Below the pieces are notes generated by a model. The model did not search any database. It saw only the letters and a program-made list of their open reading frames with translations, and was not told where the DNA came from. This document shows, piece by piece, positions 27,097 through 35,625 of a stretch of DNA of 55,144 bases. This DNA is from Anaerolineae bacterium (GTDB lineage Bacteria > Chloroflexota > Anaerolineae > Aggregatilineales > Phototrophicaceae), in the NCBI GenBank assembly GCA_022825675.1, contig JAJDWK010000011.1, forward strand, positions 1-55,144, given 5' to 3'. Both the position numbers and the translations under genes were made by a program. Within the stretch, counting starts at the first letter, position 1. The number at the start of each line of letters is the position of its first letter.

Positions 27097-28643
27097 TCCC
27101 ATTCGATGGTGGCGGGCGGCTTGCTGGTGATGTCGTAGGTAACGCGGTTGATGCCAGCGACTTCGTTGACGATGCGAGCGCTGACCCGCGCCAGCAGCTC
27201 CAGCGGCAGCCGCGCCCAATCGGCTGTCATGAAGTCGTCCGTCGTCACCGAGCGCAGCGCCAGCACTTCTTCATAGCTGCGTTTGTCCCCCTGGACGCCG
27301 ACGCTTTTGACCGGCAGCAGGACGGCGAAACTCTGCGCCGTGCCCGCCCGCAGCAAGCCAGCCGCCGCCAGCTCGCTCGTGAAAATCGCGTCCGCCGCCC
27401 TTAATGTCTCCAGCCGCTCCCAACTCAACGCGCCCAAACAGCGAATCGCCAAGCCAGGACCGGGGAAAGGCTGACGCCAGACGATGGCCGCTGGCAAGCC
27501 CAGCGCCTCGCCAATCCGCCGCACCTCGTCCTTGAAGCAATCGCGCAGCGGCTCGACCAATTCAAAGCGCAAATCCGCCGGCAGCCCGCCAACATTGTGA
27601 TGCGATTTGATTGTTGTCGCCGCTTTGCTGTCAGCCGCGCTTTCAATGACATCAGGATAGATTGTGCCCTGCGCCAGAAAGCGCATGCCCCGCTGCTTGC
27701 GCGCTTCTTCGCTGAAAACATCGACGAAGAGCTTGCCAATTGTCTTGCGCTTTTCTTCCGGGTCGCTGATGCCCTGCAGCGCGCTGAGGAAAGCCTCGAC
27801 CGCGTTCACCGCGATGAGATTCATGCCCTGTTCGTCGCGGAATACGCGCGTGACCGCTTCCGCTTCATTCTGGCGCAGCATGCCATGGTCGACGAAGATG
27901 CACACCAGGCGCTCGCCGATGGCGCGGTGCAGCAATGCCCCGGTCACGGCGGAATCCACGCCGCCGCTCAAAGCCAGCAGCACGCGCTCGTCGCCGACTT
28001 GTACGCGGATGCGCTCGATAGCGTCGTCGATGAAAGCAGCCGCTGTCCATTTGCGCTCGCAGCCACAGACTTTGAAGAGGAAATTGCTCAGCAGTTTTCT
28101 GCCATCACGGCTGTGCTGCACCTCGGGATGGAACTGGATGCCATAGCGCCGGGAAGAAAGATCGCCGATGGCGGCAAATGGCGAATTATCGCTGCTGGCA
28201 AGCGCCGCGAAGCCGGGCGGCAGCGCCGCGATGCGGTCGCCATGAGACATCCACACCGGCGATTCCACCGCCAGCCCGTCAAAAAGCGGGCTGGAGCTTT
28301 CGCAGCGGATTGTGGCTGGTCCATACTCGCGTTCATGAGAAGGCCTTACCCGCCCGCCGCTAGCCGCTGCCAGCGCCTGCATTCCATAACAGATGCCCAA
28401 AATCGGCGCGGCGCTATCCAGCAAGAAAGGCGGCAGGGCTGGCGCTCCCGCCTCATAGACGCTGCTTGGTCCGCCAGAGAGGATATAGCCCGCCGGCTGC
28501 TGACGTTGTATGCGCTCGGGGGCGGCATCGTGAGCGAAGACCGCGGAATATACGCCGAGCTCGCGCGTACGCCTCGCGATGAGCTGCGTGGTTTGCGAGC
28601 CGAAATCAATGACGGCGATGCCGCCGCGCTTCAAGCCTTGCAT
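27093..28643 (-). CDS. guaA: GMP synthase (glutamine-hydrolysing)
   Basis: The enzyme converts XMP to GMP with ATP and glutamine in purine synthesis. The 516-residue protein has a class I glutamine amidotransferase domain: [15 protein letters not shown], nucleophile Cys in [12 protein letters not shown], and the His-Glu pair in GIQFHPEV. The ATP-pyrophosphatase domain has the P-loop [11 protein letters not shown], and the dimerisation domain ends in the [10 protein letters not shown] tail typical of GuaA. The length is normal. A lipoprotein gene follows with a 4-bp overlap; an SDR lies 65 bp upstream. Confidence 0.97.
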   Translation of the reverse strand: MQGLKRGGIAVIDFGSQTTQLIARRTRELGVYSAVFAHDAAPERIQRQQPAGYILSGGPSSVYEAGAPALPPFLLDSAAPILGICYGMQALAAASGGRVRPSHEREYGPATIRCESSSPLFDGLAVESPVWMSHGDRIAALPPGFAALASSDNSPFAAIGDLSSRRYGIQFHPEVQHSRDGRKLLSNFLFKVCGCERKWTAAAFIDDAIERIRVQVGDERVLLALSGGVDSAVTGALLHRAIGERLVCIFVDHGMLRQNEAEAVTRVFRDEQGMNLIAVNAVEAFLSALQGISDPEEKRKTIGKLFVDVFSEEARKQRGMRFLAQGTIYPDVIESAADSKAATTIKSHHNVGGLPADLRFELVEPLRDCFKDEVRRIGEALGLPAAIVWRQPFPGPGLAIRCLGALSWERLETLRAADAIFTSELAAAGLLRAGTAQSFAVLLPVKSVGVQGDKRSYEEVLALRSVTTDDFMTADWARLPLELLARVSARIVNEVAGINRVTYDITSKPPATIEWE

Positions 28644-28708
28644 CGGGCAGCGCGCATGAATATGATGACCGGGGCGCTCATGTCAAAATTGTGCCCAAGA
28701 GCCACATG

Positions 28709-29746
28709 CTAAAAGAAAAGTTTCGCCAGGCGCAAGATGCCCTGGCTCCATTGCACCCGGTGGCTGATGCCGTTGCGCCGCTCTATCGCCGCGATATTAT
28801 CCAGATACCATTGGAAATTGCGCAGCAGCGCGTCCTGGTTGGAATAAAGGGGCTGAAAGCCCAGCTTGCTTTTCGCCCGTTCGATCGAGACAAATGAGTC
28901 TTTCGCCGCCGTTTCATAAACCCATTTATACAAAGGAGAGAGATTCAACGCCTCCAAGCCACGCAAAAGCGCTATCGCTGGCTCGGCGGGTAAGGGCGTG
29001 ATTTTCTTGCCGAAACCGGCATAATCAAGAACCGCTTGATAGTCTTCGCCCATAGTCGCGAAGTCTTCCGCGCCGATATTAAAGGTGTCGTTGACGGCAT
29101 CCGCGTCCCGCGTGCAGCAGAGCAGTATCGCATCGCAGAGGTCTTGTACATCCAGCAGCTGATAGCGGTTGCGCCCATCACCCAAAAGCGGGAAGCCGCG
29201 CCCGTCCTTCGCCCAATCAAAGAGCATCGCGAAGATGCCCAAACGCTCGGGACCAACAAAAGACTTCGGGCGTATCACCGGCACAATCATGCCCTGCTCG
29301 CGATAGGCAAAGCAGATATCCTCCGCCTCCACCTTGGCTTGCCCGTAGGGACCGACGCCAACTCGTTCATCGTCTTCAGACAGGGGGTGATGCTCGGGGA
29401 TGCCATATACTGCTGTCGATGAGATATGCACAAAGCGCTTCACGCTGGCGCGCTGGGCGGCGTCAATCACCGCGCGCGTGCCTTCGACATCGGTGCCGAA
29501 GATTTCCGCCGGCGGATACAAGGGCAGAGCCGCCGCGCAATGCACAACATAATCGACGCCCGCCATTGCTTTCTCGACCAGGTCCCGGTCGCGAATATCG
29601 CCGCGGCGCTCACAGATTTGAGCGCGTTCCGGGTAGTCAAAATCCGCTAGGTCAAGCGATACGACCGAATGCCCGCGCGCCAGCAAATGCCGGCAAAGAT
29701 TGATGCCGAGAAAACCGGCACCGCCCGTTATCAGAAATTTTGCCAT
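28709..29746 (-). CDS. NAD-dependent epimerase/dehydratase (extended SDR)
   Basis: The 345-residue protein starts with FLITGGAGFLGINLCRHLL, the GxxGxxG cofactor loop. VVHCAAALPLY, ISSTAVYG and GPYGQAKVEAE (Tyr and Lys of the active site) follow, and the substrate region has YQLLDVQDLCDAILL. The family changes nucleotide sugars or sterol-like substrates; VEGTRAVIDAAQ also fits 3-beta-HSD-like members. The substrate is not clear. It lies on the minus strand between the SixA fusion (51 bp upstream) and guaA. Confidence 0.85.
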   Translation of the reverse strand: MAKFLITGGAGFLGINLCRHLLARGHSVVSLDLADFDYPERAQICERRGDIRDRDLVEKAMAGVDYVVHCAAALPLYPPAEIFGTDVEGTRAVIDAAQRASVKRFVHISSTAVYGIPEHHPLSEDDERVGVGPYGQAKVEAEDICFAYREQGMIVPVIRPKSFVGPERLGIFAMLFDWAKDGRGFPLLGDGRNRYQLLDVQDLCDAILLCCTRDADAVNDTFNIGAEDFATMGEDYQAVLDYAGFGKKITPLPAEPAIALLRGLEALNLSPLYKWVYETAAKDSFVSIERAKSKLGFQPLYSNQDALLRNFQWYLDNIAAIERRNGISHRVQWSQGILRLAKLFF

Positions 29747-29797
29747 TTCCCCTCTTGCTTGCTTTTCTGTGGTTCTTCTGGAGGCCGGGCGCGCCCT

Positions 29798-30898
29798 CTA
29801 GGGCAGGAATGCAGCCGCCTCGCCCCAGCTGCCCGCGAAAACGAACTCCTGCAGCGGGTGGCGCTCGCGCCCGCCCGCCTCCCGCCCGCGGAGACGCTCG
29901 GGCAAGTGCTCCAGTTCCGCCGTCCGGTAGCCGAGCGCGACCGCCGTCATCGGCTCAAAATCTTCCGGGATTTTATAGAGTTCGCGGGCTTTTTCGGGGT
30001 AGAAGCCGCCCATCTGATGCAAATAAATGCCGTGATGCAGGGCTTGCAGCGCCAGCTGCCCGATAGCAAGCCCCAAGTCATGCGATGCGTGCCGATGATA
30101 CTGTTCGGGCTTGGGGTAGCGATGCGCCGCCGTCAGCATCAGCGCCGCCGCGTGCCGCGCCCAGGGCTGGTTGCCCTCGCGCAGCACGGACAGCATCTGC
30201 TGGAAGGCTTCGCTCTCTTCCCGCCGGGCGACGATGAAACGCCAAGGCTGCACATTGGAAGACGATGCCGACCAGCGAGCCGCTTCCAACAGGCTCAGCA
30301 TGAGTTTGCGGGAGATGCCGCGTTCGCGGTCAAAGCCTACAGGGCTCCAGCGGTGTTTGATGAGCGGGTGGATTTCCGCCGAGGTCGCCGGCAGTTTCTG
30401 CGGCGGCGTCAGCAGCGCTGCGCTATAGTCCCGCGCCAGCGTATCGAATACTTTCGGCGCGATAAGCCAGACGAGCTCGCCCTGTCCGCTTTGGGCGTCA
30501 AACGCGTCAACCCGCGCCAAGCCGCCTTTTTTCATCGAAACTGAGCAGCCGGTCAACTGCTGCACCAGCAGGCTCATATCCGGGTTGTGCCCGACAAACA
30601 TGACCTCGGCGTCCGCGCCCAAGTCTTGACTCAGCCGCTGTACCGCCGCCAGGTCAAAGCCGAAATCAAGCGCCTCGGATATCGTCAAGTCCATGCCGAG
30701 GGTCTCAGCGACAATCGCCGCTGTTTGATGGGCGCGCGGGCGCGGGCTGCTGAAGATGCGCGCCGGCGCCAGCCCCAGCCGTTTCATGACGGCGGCAGCC
30801 GTGCCCACGCGGCGGCGTCCGCGCGCGGTCAACTCTCGGGAGAAATCGCTGCCGCTGAAATCTTCGGCGATGCCGTGCCGCAGGAAATAATATCTCAT
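29798..30898 (-). CDS. SixA-like histidine phosphatase fused to a nitroreductase domain
   Basis: The 366-residue protein joins two families. Residues 1-155 are a SixA-type phosphatase: LRHGIAED with the catalytic RHG at 7-9, IFSSPRPRAHQTA, and VGHNPDM with the second His. SixA removes phosphate from phosphohistidine. After a linker, residues 195-345 are a nitroreductase: RKLMLSLLEAARWSASSSNVQP is the FMN-binding start, and GLAIGQLALQALHHGIYLHQMGGF the helix near the flavin. This second half would use NAD(P)H. The frame is unbroken, so it is one polypeptide. The FmdB-like gene is 28 bp upstream in the same direction. Confidence 0.85.
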   Translation of the reverse strand: MRYYFLRHGIAEDFSGSDFSRELTARGRRRVGTAAAVMKRLGLAPARIFSSPRPRAHQTAAIVAETLGMDLTISEALDFGFDLAAVQRLSQDLGADAEVMFVGHNPDMSLLVQQLTGCSVSMKKGGLARVDAFDAQSGQGELVWLIAPKVFDTLARDYSAALLTPPQKLPATSAEIHPLIKHRWSPVGFDRERGISRKLMLSLLEAARWSASSSNVQPWRFIVARREESEAFQQMLSVLREGNQPWARHAAALMLTAAHRYPKPEQYHRHASHDLGLAIGQLALQALHHGIYLHQMGGFYPEKARELYKIPEDFEPMTAVALGYRTAELEHLPERLRGREAGGRERHPLQEFVFAGSWGEAAAFLP

Positions 30899-30926
30899 TG
30901 CCGGTTTGCCTCAGGCGCGCGCCAAG

Positions 30927-31256
30927 TTATTGCGCCGCCGCTTTTTTCTTCGATTTGCTGGCGCTTTCCGCTGTGGCTTGGGTTTTGCTTTCGCTTTTGC
31001 CCGCTGCCTTGGCGGAGGCTTTGGCGGGCTCTTCGTTTGATTTGCCGTCGCCATTTTGCGCCGGGCTGGCGGGATTATTCGCCTTGCTATTGTCGTTGAC
31101 ATAAAAGCCGCTGCCCTTGAAGATGATGCCCGCTGGCTGGATGACCCGCGTAACCTCTTGACCCGTGGTCGGGCAGGTCGCCAGCGGCTCATCCAAAAAG
31201 CGCTGCCGCAGGTCAAAAGTCGTGCCGTCCTCACGGCGATAGGTATAAACTGGCAT
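30927..31256 (-). CDS. FmdB-like small protein with degenerate zinc ribbon
   Basis: The 109-residue protein has the FmdB layout: MPVYTYRREDGTTF at the start, then EPLATCPTTGQEV and GIIFKGSGFYVND. In FmdB proteins four cysteines form a zinc ribbon; here they are R8, G11, C28 and T31, so only one remains. The tail from residue 56 is low-complexity Ala/Lys/Ser and basic, which could touch nucleic acid. Function is unknown. It seems to lead the minus-strand set that continues with the SixA fusion. Confidence 0.7.
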   Translation of the reverse strand: MPVYTYRREDGTTFDLRQRFLDEPLATCPTTGQEVTRVIQPAGIIFKGSGFYVNDNSKANNPASPAQNGDGKSNEEPAKASAKAAGKSESKTQATAESASKSKKKAAAQ

Positions 31257-31300
31257 AAACGGAAACCACCACTGCGCTATCTGTTGTCACTGAGAACTAT

Positions 31301-31318
31301 GGTATCTTAACCGATACC
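31301..31318. promoter_or_regulatory. Inverted repeat in a divergent promoter region
   Basis: GGTATC-n6-GATACC is a perfect 6-bp inverted repeat between the divergent FmdB-like and acpS genes. It could be an operator; no regulator is known for it. Confidence 0.35.
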
Positions 31319-31394
31319 TTGTCAGATTTGCACGGGTAATTCTGCCGCCAGCGATAGCGAGCGGGCGGCGCATAAACGCGGGAGAAGAGCGCGA

Positions 31395-31766
31395 GTGATC
31401 CGCTGCGGCATTGATATGATTGAGTCCGAGCGCATCAGCGCCGGCATCAAGCGCCATGGCGAGCGCTTCCTGCGGCGTTTCTTCACGCCGGGCGAGCGCG
31501 CGGATTGTGATGATGCCCCGCAGCGGCTGGCGGCGCGCTTCGCGGCGAAGGAAGCGGTGGGCAAAGCTTTGGGCACGGGCATCGGCGATGTCAGTTGGCT
31601 CGAAATCGAAATCCGCACCGATACTCCGCGCCGCCGCCCGCGCCTTATTTTGCATGGCAAAGCCAAAAGCTTGGCGGCGGAGCTGGGGCTGACCGAGTGG
31701 GACATCAGCCTGACGCACAGCCGCTCCCTCGCTATGGCGGTCGCGGTAGCGCAGGCGCGCGCTTAA
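31395..31766 (+). CDS. acpS: Holo-[acyl-carrier-protein] synthase
   Basis: AcpS moves 4'-phosphopantetheine from CoA to the Ser of acyl carrier protein in the cytosol. The 123-residue protein is of normal length, with CGIDMIESERI carrying the metal-binding Asp and RFAAKEAVGKALGTG carrying the Glu/Lys motif, and ends SLTHSRSLAMAVAV. A GTG start at 31395 has GGAGAAG upstream. Its stop overlaps the stop of the convergent PucR-type gene by 4 bp. Confidence 0.93.
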   Translation: MIRCGIDMIESERISAGIKRHGERFLRRFFTPGERADCDDAPQRLAARFAAKEAVGKALGTGIGDVSWLEIEIRTDTPRRRPRLILHGKAKSLAAELGLTEWDISLTHSRSLAMAVAVAQARA

Positions 31767-33382
31767 GCCCCGGGCAAATCGTCGAATAGCCGCATCAGCT
31801 TGATGGCGATGTGAAGGTTCATGCGCGTTATCGGCGCGGACAAGTCGACTTCGCAGATCTCTTTTATCCGCGCCAGCCGATAGTTCAAGGTGCTGCGGTG
31901 TATATGCAGCCTTTCCGCCGTTTGCACGCTGTTGCCGCCGGCATCCAGGTAGGCTTCCAGCGTTTGAAAGAGGTCCGCCTGCTGCGCTTTCAGCAAGCGC
32001 CGCAAGCGCGGGACCTGCGCATTCCGCGTCAAGCTGGCGGCGCCCGCATAATACAGCGCGTGAATATAGCCCAAGTCATCAAAGAAATGCAGCGGGCGCT
32101 CAGCGCCGATGCGCCGCGCGATCGCCAAAACTTCCAGGCATTGCGCATGAGCGGCGCTCACCTGCTCCGCGCCGCTGAACTTGCCGCTGACGGCAATTTT
32201 GAGGCTGCCGCCAGTATGCAGCCGCTCCGCCAAGTCCTTGCCCAGGCTTTTGATGCTGGCTCCCGCCTGCGCCAGGATGACCACCTGCCCGGCGAATTGC
32301 GCCGCCACCGCCATGTACTTGCTTTGTACCAGCGCTTGATTGACTTTGCGGTAGGCGGCGTTAGCGGGCAGCCGCTCTTCGTCTGTGTTGACAATCAGCA
32401 TGCGCCAGGGCAAGCGCAAATCCAAGCCATAACGCAAGGACTGGTCGCTCAAAATCGTTTGGCTGTCGCCCGCGCCCTCAATCAACTGCGCCATCAGGCT
32501 GCCTTTAAGCGAGGCTTCCGCGCTGTGCAGCGACTCTTGATGCAGCATCAGCAGGGCGGCAACGGTGGCGCCAATTTCAATCGCCATCATGTCTATCGGC
32601 GTCAGCGCGCGCACATCGGCGATGATCCACATATAGCCGTAGATTTCGCCATGCACCACAATCGGCGCCAGTAGCCGCTCCATCTCCAAGCCCAACTGCG
32701 GCAGAATCGGCAGCTGCAGCGGCATCAGGGTGTCGCGGATCTTGGGCAGAATTTCCAGCTCCAGCGCGGCGATAAGGGCGGGATTGGTGCGCCCATGGCG
32801 GATGGTGTAGCGCCGCGCCGCGTCCACTTCCGCGATGTTCCAGTTGGCAATCGCTTCAAAGCGCTCGTCTTCTATGCTGATGGAATGCCCGACCAGGTCC
32901 GCCAGCATACGCGCCAATTCCGGGAAGCTGCCGCCCTCCAGCACCAAACGCGTGAGCCGCTGCTGTATCGAAAGCGCGCGGCTCAAAGTATCGAGGTTCG
33001 CTTCTGATATCCGTTCGTTGATGACTTTGGCGATATCCACAAAGCGCGTCTGATACGGCAGTTCAATCAGCGGCAGCTGGAGCTGAGCGCCGATGGCGCG
33101 CAGGCTGTCGGGGAGATGCTGCCAGCGCATGCCGATGGTAATCACGACGCCGGCGATTTCTTTGCCCGCCAGCTGCCGCAGGTATTCGCCTTGCGCCTCG
33201 GCGCTGTCGGGCAGGTTGTAGGCGGTTGTCAGCAGCAATTCGCCGCCATGCAGCCAATCCGCGGCGTTAGGCACACTCAAAACATGTACCCAGCGGATGG
33301 GCTGCTCCAGCCCGTCCGCGCCAGCGACGACTTGCGCATTTTCCAAAATGGGCAGTTGCAGGGCTTCTTTCAGCGTGAGCAT
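31763..33382 (-). CDS. PucR-family transcriptional regulator
   Basis: The 539-residue protein has the three PucR parts: a purine-catabolism-type N-terminal domain (LTLKEALQLPILENAQVVAG ... GGELLLTTAYNLPD), a GGDEF-like middle, and a C-terminal HTH_30 with TLEAYLDAGGNSVQTAERLHIHRSTLNYRLARI. Such proteins control purine, amino acid or polyphenol catabolism genes. The target is not clear; deoC and guaA are nearby but not next to it. A promoter is proposed at 33412-33441. Confidence 0.88.
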   Translation of the reverse strand: MLTLKEALQLPILENAQVVAGADGLEQPIRWVHVLSVPNAADWLHGGELLLTTAYNLPDSAEAQGEYLRQLAGKEIAGVVITIGMRWQHLPDSLRAIGAQLQLPLIELPYQTRFVDIAKVINERISEANLDTLSRALSIQQRLTRLVLEGGSFPELARMLADLVGHSISIEDERFEAIANWNIAEVDAARRYTIRHGRTNPALIAALELEILPKIRDTLMPLQLPILPQLGLEMERLLAPIVVHGEIYGYMWIIADVRALTPIDMMAIEIGATVAALLMLHQESLHSAEASLKGSLMAQLIEGAGDSQTILSDQSLRYGLDLRLPWRMLIVNTDEERLPANAAYRKVNQALVQSKYMAVAAQFAGQVVILAQAGASIKSLGKDLAERLHTGGSLKIAVSGKFSGAEQVSAAHAQCLEVLAIARRIGAERPLHFFDDLGYIHALYYAGAASLTRNAQVPRLRRLLKAQQADLFQTLEAYLDAGGNSVQTAERLHIHRSTLNYRLARIKEICEVDLSAPITRMNLHIAIKLMRLFDDLPGA

Positions 33383-33411
33383 AGACGGCTATCCGCTAGC
33401 TAATGCTGAAG

Positions 33412-33441
33412 AGTATAGATTTGTAACGGGGAAAGCGCCAA
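33412..33441 (-). promoter_or_regulatory. Probable promoter of the PucR-type regulator
   Basis: Minus strand: TTGGCG (33436-33441), 18 bp, TATACT (33412-33417). The leader is about 23 bases. Confidence 0.45.
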
Positions 33442-33461
33442 GTCGATGGCAGGGGAAAGGT

Positions 33462-33484
33462 GGGGCTGCCCGGAAGGCAGCCCC
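33462..33484 (-). terminator. Hairpin after the Met-Asp repeat gene
   Basis: A perfect 9-bp GC stem (GGGGCTGCC / GGCAGCCCC) with a 5-nt loop starts 20 bp after the stop at 33504. There is no good T-run after it, so it may only slow polymerase or protect the mRNA end. Confidence 0.4.
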
Positions 33485-33503
33485 CAGATAGCCTCAGCGG
33501 CGA

Positions 33504-34295
33504 CTAGCAGTCGCCAGCCGTTTCGACATAATGCGCGCTAATCCAGCCTTCTACGCCATCATGCTCGGTTTTGAACCAGTTCTCGGTGCGGGCGCTGGCG
33601 CTCTTGGTCGCGCCGCCAGGAACGATATCAAGGATTCTTCCGCCGGGATCGTCACGAAGGTTGAGGCTGTATTGCGCGGTGACTTCGCAGTCCATCAGCA
33701 TGACCATCGTGTCCAGGCTGTCTTTCATCATCGCGTAATCCATCTTGTGCATGTCGTCCATGGAGTCCATATCATCCATCATGCCCATGTCGTCCATCAT
33801 GCCGGGCATTTCCACCAGAACGACGGTGCCGGGGTGGCTGATGTTGGCGCAGGTTTTGTCGCCTTTCATCATGTAATCAAGCGACATTTGCATGCGCGGC
33901 GACATTGTCGCGTCCAGGAAGGTGATGGTGCCCATGCCTTGGATGCACACTTCCGCTTCCAGGTCCATCACACCCCAAACATCAACCGCGTCTACCACGC
34001 CGGCGTTAATTATCGAGGGCACGCCAATGCCATCGCGGGAGGGGCGTTGACATTGCACACCCATAGTATAGGTATTCACGGAAATCGCTGGCATCAGCGC
34101 TTGGCAGGTGGCGGACATCTGCATCTTCATCATGTCCATATCATCCATCATGTCCATATCATCCATCATGCCCATATCGTCCATCTTGTCCATGTCATCC
34201 ATCATATCCATAGACTGGGCGCCTACAATCGCCGGAATTGCCAGCAGCAACAGGCAACACAGGGCGAGCAAACATCGGGTTTTTGTCTTGTTCAT
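33504..34295 (-). CDS. Secreted Met-Asp repeat protein with SH3 domain
   Basis: The 263-residue protein has a signal peptide cleaved near IVGAQ. Two blocks of M-D-D-M type repeats (residues 29-60 and 163-190: MDDMDKMDDMGMMDDMDM) flank a beta-rich, Cys-containing domain (61-162), and a bacterial SH3 domain closes it (207-260, LNLRDDPGGRILDIVPGG). Met and Asp clusters can hold soft and hard metals, but no copper- or calcium-binding role is shown. The repeat DNA is built from near-identical 18-bp units (two perfect copies around 34135-34170), so it may vary in length between strains. Start ATG 34295 has AAGGAG 7 bp upstream. Confidence 0.8.
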   Translation of the reverse strand: MNKTKTRCLLALCCLLLLAIPAIVGAQSMDMMDDMDKMDDMGMMDDMDMMDDMDMMKMQMSATCQALMPAISVNTYTMGVQCQRPSRDGIGVPSIINAGVVDAVDVWGVMDLEAEVCIQGMGTITFLDATMSPRMQMSLDYMMKGDKTCANISHPGTVVLVEMPGMMDDMGMMDDMDSMDDMHKMDYAMMKDSLDTMVMLMDCEVTAQYSLNLRDDPGGRILDIVPGGATKSASARTENWFKTEHDGVEGWISAHYVETAGDC

Positions 34296-34395
34296 GTTCT
34301 TACTCCTTGATATGTATATGTGGCTGGGGCAAATACACTGCGGGAAAATTCAATGCGTTTTCTCCTTTTCAAATCTTATTCTTCTATTCTTGTAA

Positions 34396-34424
34396 ATTAT
34401 AACCATTGCTCAACACAACCGCAA
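34396..34424 (-). promoter_or_regulatory. Promoter of the Met-Asp repeat gene
   Basis: Minus strand: TTGCGG (34419-34424), 17 bp ending in TGGT, TATAAT (34396-34401). The leader is about 95 bases. Confidence 0.6.
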
Positions 34425-34470
34425 TTCTTTGAAACGCGCGGGAAGCGGTGATTTCCCGCATATATCGCCC

Positions 34471-35433
34471 TTATGCCATTGGCATGTGATGGCGGGCGGC
34501 ATAGCGCCCGCTGACAAAATGCGAAAGCTGGCGCTCGATATCGGTCAACAAGCCGGAGGCGCCGAAGCGGAAGAGCCGCTGGTTCAGCCAGGCATCGCCC
34601 AACTCTTCTTTGATGAGAATCAGCCAATTCAAAGCGTCTTTGGCGCTGCGGATGCCGCCCGCCGGCTTGAAGCCGACGCGATAGCCCGTCCGCTCGTGAT
34701 AAGCGCGGATTTCCCGCGTCATCGTCAGCCCGACTTCCAGCGTCGCGTTTACCGCTTCTTTGCCGGTGCTGGTTTTGATGAAATCCGCCCCCGCCATCAG
34801 GCAGACTTTGCTCGCCTGGGCGACTTGCCACAGCGGTCCCAACTCGCCAGTCGCCAGAATCGTCTTGATGTGGGCGCCGCCACAGGCGCGGCGCATCGCG
34901 CGCACTTCGTCATACAGCGCCTGCCAATCCCCCCGCAGCACATGCTCGCGGGAAATCACGATGTCGATTTCTTCAGCGCCCGCCGCGACCGATTGCCGAA
35001 TTTCTTCGATGCGCTGGGCGAAAGGGCTTAACCCGGCGGGGAAGCCAGTAGAAACCGCCGCCACCGGGATGCCGCTGCCGCGCAGCGCCGCTACCGCATC
35101 GGCAACGCGTTGGTGATAGACGCAGACCGCGCCGACAGTGATATCCAGCTCCTCCAGCGCCAGCGCTTGCAGCAGGTCCGCGCGCAGGGGCTGGCGCGCT
35201 TTGGCGCATAATCGCCGCACCTTGCCCGGGGTATCATCGCCCGCCAGGGTGGTCAAATCTATCATCGTGATTGCGCGCAGCAGCCAAGCGGCTTGCCACT
35301 CCTTCTTGACGCTTCGGCGCGCCGTCAAAGTGCTGGCGCGGCGCTGGGTCGCGCTCAAATTGACAGTAGTCGCGCGCACCCAGCCCATATCAAGCGGGAT
35401 GCCGGGGTTGCGGGCTTCGGAGTCAGTTGGCAT
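34471..35433 (-). CDS. deoC: Deoxyribose-phosphate aldolase
   Basis: DeoC splits 2-deoxyribose-5-phosphate to glyceraldehyde-3-phosphate and acetaldehyde, the last step in salvage of deoxynucleosides. The 320-residue TIM barrel has the Schiff-base Lys in GADFIKTSTGK, plus AVSTGFPAG, GAEEIDIVISREH and KPAGGIRS. It is about 70-90 residues longer at the N-terminus than short DeoC forms, as in the longer bacterial type. ATG 35433 is used; its ribosome site is weak. It diverges from prfA; no other deo gene is here. Confidence 0.93.
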   Translation of the reverse strand: MPTDSEARNPGIPLDMGWVRATTVNLSATQRRASTLTARRSVKKEWQAAWLLRAITMIDLTTLAGDDTPGKVRRLCAKARQPLRADLLQALALEELDITVGAVCVYHQRVADAVAALRGSGIPVAAVSTGFPAGLSPFAQRIEEIRQSVAAGAEEIDIVISREHVLRGDWQALYDEVRAMRRACGGAHIKTILATGELGPLWQVAQASKVCLMAGADFIKTSTGKEAVNATLEVGLTMTREIRAYHERTGYRVGFKPAGGIRSAKDALNWLILIKEELGDAWLNQRLFRFGASGLLTDIERQLSHFVSGRYAARHHMPMA

Positions 35434-35625
35434 AGTGCCGAGTACCTTTGTATATTGGCGGGCGCGTCAAATCCCACCTGCTTTCGCTACTGTAAGTGAA
35501 TACTGTCAAGAAAAACCCTATGTTGCTTGCCGCGCTCGGTGTACGCTAGAGTACTTGCTGGCATGCGATATTGTGCCGCAGCTGACAGGCAAACTCAAGC
35601 GAAGAAAGCGAACTCAACCCGCATT

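Noticed and set aside
33750..34210. Tandem DNA repeats that could look like a CRISPR array.
   Set aside because: They are short coding repeats without unique spacers.
33531..34310. A 259-residue plus-strand frame rich in His-Val-Ile repeats.
   Set aside because: It is the antisense of the Met-Asp repeat gene; the His repeats are only the complement of the ATG/GAT-rich units. The minus strand has a signal peptide, SH3 domain, promoter and ribosome site.
34429..35031. A 200-residue plus-strand frame opposite deoC.
   Set aside because: The minus strand has the full aldolase motifs, so this is a shadow frame.
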